DNA of 10,514 nucleotides, from assembly GCA_028688235.1 (NCBI GenBank), contig JAQTYP010000081.1:1-10514 (forward strand), given 5' to 3'. The stretch's first letter is position 1. Every line of letters starts with the position of its first letter. The stretch is from Methylomonas sp. Its GTDB lineage: Bacteria; Pseudomonadota; Gammaproteobacteria; Methylococcales; Methylomonadaceae. The notes beneath the pieces were generated by a model, which saw only the letters and a program-made list of their open reading frames with translations, did not search any database and was not told the DNA's origin. Below, piece by piece: positions 6,106 through 10,514 of this stretch. A program made the position numbers and the translations under genes.

Positions 6106-6177
6106 TTACCTATCATCTGTTCCAAACCCAAAAATATCCAGCTCAACGGATTCGGTATTGAACGCCCCGTAGTCCAT
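6106..6177 (-). CDS. possible 23-residue leader peptide
   Basis: In the 98-base gap between kinase and regulator genes, an ATG at 6177 opens 23 codons (MDYGAFNTESVELDIFGFGT then DDR) ending in TAA at 6108-6106, which is inside the Shine-Dalgarno region of the regulator gene. Such placement could couple translation, but the upstream ribosome site is weak (GCGGG) and no family is recognised. It could easily be chance. Confidence 0.2.
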   Translation of the reverse strand: MDYGAFNTESVELDIFGFGTDDR

Positions 6178-6198
6178 GGCTTATGAACCCGCTGTTAC

Positions 6199-8628
6199 TC
6201 ATCCGAAAGCGTTGTCCGCCATCGGTATGCGCAACCTGACCACAGTGCCTCCGCCCTCGGCGCTGGCAATATCCAAGGCTCCACGCAGCATCAGCGCCCG
6301 TTCCCGCATACCGACTATACCGGAAGACTGCGCCTTTTTTGCTCTCCCCGGATCGAATCCCTTACCATTATCGCTGATTTTCACCTCGCAAATCCCGTCG
6401 TCGTCACGAATCGAGATATCGACGCGGGTAGCGGCCGCATGACGCAGCACATTGGTCAAAGATTCCTGGACGATACGAAACACCGTCATCGCCCTGTCTT
6501 CGTCCAGTGAAATGTCTTCGGAAAACACGCGTAATCGACAGTCTATACCGGTGCTTTCGGCAAACTCCTGCACCAGCCATTCCAGTGCCGTCAATATGCC
6601 GGCATTCAACACGGCCGGCCGCAGACGGGTAGCCAGATTGCGGATGATTTGTATCGCCTTATCCACCGTCGCGACCATTTTTTGTGCTCTGTCGCGTATA
6701 TCCGGATTGTCGTCGCCGAGCCGGAAATCCAGCGTCGTCAGATGCAGGCGCAGCACGCTGAGTAATTGCCCGAGTTCGTCGTGAATCTCTCGGGCGATGT
6801 GCTTGCGCTCCTCCTCCCGCGCTTGTTCGCGTTTGGCGGTCAACTGGCGCAATTGGGCGCGAGATTCCTTCAACCGGCGTTCGGTTTTTTTCAACTCGGT
6901 GATATCGTGACCTATGGCCAATACACTGCCGATGTCGCCGTTTTCATGACGTTCCGGCACCATGGACAGGATGTAATAGAGTAATTGGCCTAGCCTATCC
7001 TTACATTCCAATACCATCTCGTCCGCCTCGCCGCTTTGCATCACCCACCGAAGGCGCTGGATATAGGCCTCGGGCGACGGCGAAAGCATCCACCCAAACT
7101 CATCGGACGTATTGCCCAATGAATTTTCCGCCCCGTCCGGAAAGAGTTTCGGCCAGCCGCGATTGAAATACACGCAGCGGCAGTCGCGATCGTAACGAAC
7201 AATGACGTCCGGCGAATTTTCGGCCAGCGTCCTGAACTCGCGTTCGCTGGCCATTAATTTGGCTTCGATTTGCTTACGCTCTATCGCGATCGCGGCAAAA
7301 TGACTGGCACGGCGTAATAGCTCCAGGTCGTCCTGACTGGGCTTGCCGGCGTGCCGCCGATAAATTCCGAAAGTCCCCAACACTTCGCCCGCCGAAGAAA
7401 ATATCGGCTCAGACCAGCAGGCCAAAAAGCCGAAGCGCTCGGCCAGATGCTTGTAGGCCTGCCAGTAGGGGTGTGTACGGACGTCTTCGGCGATGACCGT
7501 CTCCCTGCGCCACACCGCGGTACCGCATGAACCCGCGCCATCGCCTATCGCGATGCCATCGATAGCCGCGGTATAGTCGTCCGGCAGATTGGGCGAAGCT
7601 AACGACTTGAGCTGCTTGCCGTCCCGATCGAGCAACATGATGCTGCCCAGGCAATCCGGAGACACTTGTTCGACATAACCTATCACCAGATTCAAAATAT
7701 CCGGTAGTTCTCCCCCTTGAGCTAGGGCCTCGAAAATTTGCCGCCTTATCTCTTCTTGCGCCTCCAGTCGCTTGCGCTCGCCGATGTCGCGCACCAGCGC
7801 CAAGTTGTAAGCCACGCCCCGGTATTCGAAATAATTGGCATTGACCTCGACCGGAATCAGGTCTCCATTGCGAGTACGATGCCGCCTTTCCAGGCTCAAG
7901 GACCCATGCTGCTTCAGCTGCCGCCAATATTCCTCCCATACCGCAGGGGAACAATCCGTATCGATATCGATTGCGTCCATAGTGAGCAAAGTTTCCCGAT
8001 CGTAGCCCAAAGCCCGGCAAGCCTGATCGTTGACGTAACAGAAACGGGCGTGTTCGTCCATCATATACGCGGCCTCCGAGACTTGGTTCAGGGCGAAATC
8101 CACTAATGCCAGGCGCTCCTGCGCCTGTTTGTGCGCGACTATCTCCGCCTGCAACAACCTGTTGCCCTCGATCAACTGCGCCGCCCTGGCCTCCACCCGC
8201 CGTTCGAGTTCTTCGTTCTGCATTTCCAATTGCCGCTGGGCGGCATGCAACTTCAGATGAGTATCGACGCGCGCCATGACTTCCGCAAATTGCAAAGGCT
8301 TGGTCACATAATCGACGGCCCCCGCCTCGAATCCTTTGACTTTCTGTTCCGTTTCGGCCAAGGCAGTCATGAATATCACCGGAATATTCCGGGTATCGTC
8401 ACACGCTTTCAGACAGCGGCAAATTTCGAATCCGTCCGCACCCGGCATCATGACGTCGAGCAAGATCAGATCCGGCAACACGTATCGAGCCCGCCTCAAG
8501 CCTTCTTCACCGTCCTGTGCCACCAAAACCCTATACCCCCGGCTTTCCAGCATGCCGACCACCAACTGCAAATTGCTGGGCGTATCGTCGACGATCAACA
8601 CGGTCGAGGCCTCGTTACCGGCAGGCAT
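6199..8628 (-). CDS. REC-PAS-GAF-PAS-HisKA_3 hybrid sensor kinase
   Basis: About 809 residues from ATG 8628. An N-terminal receiver (8-122) has D14/D15, phospho-acceptor D58 (LILLDVMMPG), T88 and K110. A coiled coil (about 125-172), PAS (175-288), GAF (about 295-452) and a second PAS (460-583) follow. HisKA_3 comes next with H616 in AREIHDELGQ, then HATPase with N726 (QESLTNVLRHA), DNGKGF (753-758) and SSGIVGMRERA. This is the NarX/DegS class and fits the NarL-type regulator encoded next. No membrane segment is present, so it is soluble. Having the receiver first suggests another kinase controls it. Starts at 8637 (GGAA only 1-2 bases away) and 8628 (GGAA 9 bases upstream) are both possible. 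The longest frame, from 8745, overlaps the preceding gene by about 95 bp and adds residues unlike a receiver, so I reject it. The gene starts 22 bp after the GGDEF-EAL stop codon. Confidence 0.93.
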   Translation of the reverse strand: MPAGNEASTVLIVDDTPSNLQLVVGMLESRGYRVLVAQDGEEGLRRARYVLPDLILLDVMMPGADGFEICRCLKACDDTRNIPVIFMTALAETEQKVKGFEAGAVDYVTKPLQFAEVMARVDTHLKLHAAQRQLEMQNEELERRVEARAAQLIEGNRLLQAEIVAHKQAQERLALVDFALNQVSEAAYMMDEHARFCYVNDQACRALGYDRETLLTMDAIDIDTDCSPAVWEEYWRQLKQHGSLSLERRHRTRNGDLIPVEVNANYFEYRGVAYNLALVRDIGERKRLEAQEEIRRQIFEALAQGGELPDILNLVIGYVEQVSPDCLGSIMLLDRDGKQLKSLASPNLPDDYTAAIDGIAIGDGAGSCGTAVWRRETVIAEDVRTHPYWQAYKHLAERFGFLACWSEPIFSSAGEVLGTFGIYRRHAGKPSQDDLELLRRASHFAAIAIERKQIEAKLMASEREFRTLAENSPDVIVRYDRDCRCVYFNRGWPKLFPDGAENSLGNTSDEFGWMLSPSPEAYIQRLRWVMQSGEADEMVLECKDRLGQLLYYILSMVPERHENGDIGSVLAIGHDITELKKTERRLKESRAQLRQLTAKREQAREEERKHIAREIHDELGQLLSVLRLHLTTLDFRLGDDNPDIRDRAQKMVATVDKAIQIIRNLATRLRPAVLNAGILTALEWLVQEFAESTGIDCRLRVFSEDISLDEDRAMTVFRIVQESLTNVLRHAAATRVDISIRDDDGICEVKISDNGKGFDPGRAKKAQSSGIVGMRERALMLRGALDIASAEGGGTVVRLRIPMADNAFG

Positions 8629-8650
8629 GACGTCCATTTCCGGCAACTGG

Positions 8651-10514
8651 CTATCCGCCAGTCGCTCTGTTGAGCAGCCAGGATTCGAATTCGCCGCGCG
8701 GCATGGGTTTACCATACAAATAACCCTGCGCGGATTGGCAACCATGGCGCAGCAGATAATCGGCCTGTTCCTGAGTCTCGACGCCTTCCGCCACCAGCTC
8801 CAGATTCAGCGCCTGGGCAATCGAAATCATCGCCTTGACCAATTCGGCCTTGTCTTGCGCATCCGGAATGCCGCTGACAAACGAGCGATCGATCTTGATC
8901 TGGCTGACAGGAAAGCGGTTCAGATAACTCAAGGAAGAATAACCGGTCCCGAAATCGTCGATCGACAGGGCCAAGCCCATGGCATCGAACGCATTCAACA
9001 CGGATAGAATGTCGTCGCCGTCATCGAGCAACAGGCTTTCGGTGATTTCCAATTTCAACCATTCGGGTCGGCAAGCGGTTTCCTGCAGGATGTTTGTAAC
9101 CTGTGCCAGCAGGTCGTTCTGCAGAAACTGGCGAGTCGAAAGATTGACGGCAATTTTAAGCGGCGAGGAACTCGAAGCATTCCATTGCACGGCCGCCTCG
9201 CACGCGGTCTTCAGCGCCCATTCGCCGATACCGACGATCAATCCGCTATCCTCGGCGATAGGGATGAAGCGCTCCGGACCGATAACGACGCCGCCCTCCC
9301 GTTTCCAGCGTATCAGGGCTTCGGCACCCGCCAAGCGGCCGCTTTGCAACTCGATTTGCGGCTGATAATACAATTCCAGTTCGCCGTTGGCCCGGGCGTA
9401 ACGCAAGGCCGATTCCAGCGCCAGACGCTCCCCGGCGTGGGCAGTCAATTCCCGCGCGTAAAATTGAAAATTGTTTCTCCCCTGACTCTTGGCGTGATAC
9501 ATGGCCGAATCGGCATAGCGAAACAACGCGTCGATGTCGGCGCTGTCGTCGGGATAGAGGGCGATACCCAGGCTGGCGGAAATGAAAAGTTCCCGCCCGA
9601 AAATCTGGAACGGTTGCTCGAAGGACTCGAGGATGGCGGCAGCCATGACGGCAACATCGTCGCTTGCCTTGATCTCGGGCATTAAAATCGCAAATTCGTC
9701 TCCCCCCAGTCTGGACAAGGTATCGCAACGGCGCACGCAGGCAAGCAGCCTGTCGGAAACCTTGCGTAACAGCTGGTCGCCCATACCGTGCCCCAAGGTA
9801 TCGTTGACTTCCTTGAACCTATCGAGATCCAGCAGCATCAAGCCGAAATGGTAGCCATAACGGGCAGCCTCCGTCATCGCCTGCCTGATGCGCTCGACCA
9901 GCAAGGCCCGATTAGGTAAATCGGTCAACACATCGAAAAAAGCCAGCCTGTGAATGTTGCGGCGGTATTGGTCGATTTCGGTGATATCCCGGCCGACAGC
10001 CAGCACGCTGGCGATCTTGCCGTTGGCATCGAATTCCGGCGTCAGCCGGATATGGCTGACGATTTGCCTTCCTCCGGCGCTTTCCCAAGTCAATTCGAAA
10101 TCCCGCGCCGCACCGTCGGCCAGGACTTGCTGGATGATTTCTTGATAGGCTAGCGCGGACTGGCCACCCGGGAATTCGGACGGCGTTTTATTCAACACCT
10201 TTTCCTGTTGTCCCCCCAATTCTTCCACCATCCTGGGGTTGGCGTAAATCCGCCTACACTTCAGATCGTAGCGAGCCACGGTATCCGGCGTATTTTCCAC
10301 CAGCGAGCGAAATTGCCGCTCGCTATCTTGCAGAGCGATTTCCGCTTTCTGCCGTTCGAGGATTTCCTCCTCCAACAAACGACTCTTGGTCAGCAACTTG
10401 GCGGTACGCTCCGCCACCTCCCGCGCCAGCTCCTGCCTATGATTTTGTAACTGTCGATTCTGCTCGGTGAGCTGCCTATGCATTTGGCGTAATTTCAGAT
10501 GGGTATCGACTCTG
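8651..10514 (-). CDS. REC(partial)-PAS-GGDEF-EAL cyclic-di-GMP protein, 5' end beyond window
   Basis: The frame is open from the right edge. The first residues, RVDTHLKLRQ, are the end of a receiver domain: the neighbouring hybrid kinase has ARVDTHLKLHA at the same place. So the ATG at 10483 is internal and the gene starts outside the window. Numbered from that Met: coiled coil 1-50, PAS 55-170 (VENTPDTVARYD, VGRDITEID), GGDEF about 180-345 with intact GGDEF at 260-264 and an RxxD inhibitory site R251-D254 (RRCD). EAL spans about 350-605 with EAL at 388-390, NLSTRQF, LEITES, DDFGTGYSSL and VAEGVET. Both catalytic signatures are intact, so it could make or break down cyclic di-GMP under receiver and PAS control. 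The stop TAG is at 8653-8651, and the hybrid kinase begins within about 25 bp, suggesting one operon. The domain calls are firm; net activity is unknown. Confidence 0.95.
   Translation of the reverse strand, partial: RVDTHLKLRQMHRQLTEQNRQLQNHRQELAREVAERTAKLLTKSRLLEEEILERQKAEIALQDSERQFRSLVENTPDTVARYDLKCRRIYANPRMVEELGGQQEKVLNKTPSEFPGGQSALAYQEIIQQVLADGAARDFELTWESAGGRQIVSHIRLTPEFDANGKIASVLAVGRDITEIDQYRRNIHRLAFFDVLTDLPNRALLVERIRQAMTEAARYGYHFGLMLLDLDRFKEVNDTLGHGMGDQLLRKVSDRLLACVRRCDTLSRLGGDEFAILMPEIKASDDVAVMAAAILESFEQPFQIFGRELFISASLGIALYPDDSADIDALFRYADSAMYHAKSQGRNNFQFYARELTAHAGERLALESALRYARANGELELYYQPQIELQSGRLAGAEALIRWKREGGVVIGPERFIPIAEDSGLIVGIGEWALKTACEAAVQWNASSSSPLKIAVNLSTRQFLQNDLLAQVTNILQETACRPEWLKLEITESLLLDDGDDILSVLNAFDAMGLALSIDDFGTGYSSLSYLNRFPVSQIKIDRSFVSGIPDAQDKAELVKAMISIAQALNLELVAEGVETQEQADYLLRHGCQSAQGYLYGKPMPRGEFESWLLNRATGG

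Noticed and set aside
5362..6186. 274-codon plus-strand frame opposite the NarL-type regulator gene
   Set aside because: Its translation matches no family, and it lies antisense to a clearly intact REC-HTH gene; long antisense frames are common at this base composition.
8629..8745. Extended N-terminus for the hybrid kinase
   Set aside because: It would overlap the EAL coding sequence by about 95 bp and adds Arg/Cys-rich residues before a receiver that normally starts near its first strand.
1..10514. CRISPR arrays, insertion sequences, tRNA or rRNA genes
   Set aside because: I looked for regular repeats, transposase reading frames with terminal repeats, and RNA gene signatures, and saw none.

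Overview
This window is a dense bacterial signal-transduction locus. Every gene I can support reads on the minus strand, so the right edge of the window is upstream. The moderately GC-rich sequence, the many PAS/GGDEF/EAL proteins and the protobacterial style of the ethylene-receptor-like sensor suggest a free-living proteobacterium. A methylotrophic or other aquatic gammaproteobacterium is my guess; no rRNA or housekeeping gene is present to confirm it.

Right third (about 10514-5467). First comes a REC(partial)-coiled coil-PAS-GGDEF-EAL cyclic-di-GMP protein whose N-terminus lies outside the window. It is followed closely by a REC-PAS-GAF-PAS-HisKA_3-HATPase kinase, then by a NarL/FixJ-type response regulator that is probably its partner. 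A 436-bp non-coding gap follows. It holds a strong hairpin just past the regulator gene, and a promoter-like -10 with a TAGGA-N4-TCCTA dyad centred about 61 bp upstream of the inferred start. Next is a lone RsbR-like protein (RsbRD-type N-terminus plus STAS).

Left third (about 4169-1). After a 271-bp gap with three inverted repeats comes a tight five-gene cluster. (i) A membrane histidine kinase whose N-terminus is an ethylene-receptor-type domain, with all the ETR1 ligand/copper residues at matching spacing. (ii) A single-domain REC protein. (iii) A REC protein with about 45 extra N-terminal residues that align without gaps to the first half of KaiB. (iv) A full-length KaiB-like protein. (v) A PAS-PAS-GGDEF protein cut by the left edge. 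Genes i-iv overlap by 4-8 bp, and v starts 25 bp after iv.

Inferred logic: the ETR-like kinase senses a small hydrophobic ligand such as ethylene, plus PAS inputs, and phosphorylates two tandem-duplicated receivers. KaiB and half-KaiB modules add a protein-interaction layer, and a diguanylate cyclase is the likely output. No KaiA, KaiC or DNA-binding protein is encoded in this cluster within the window. The most unusual item is the half-KaiB-REC fusion. Its position and its junctions fit duplication of a REC-kaiB gene pair followed by an internal deletion.
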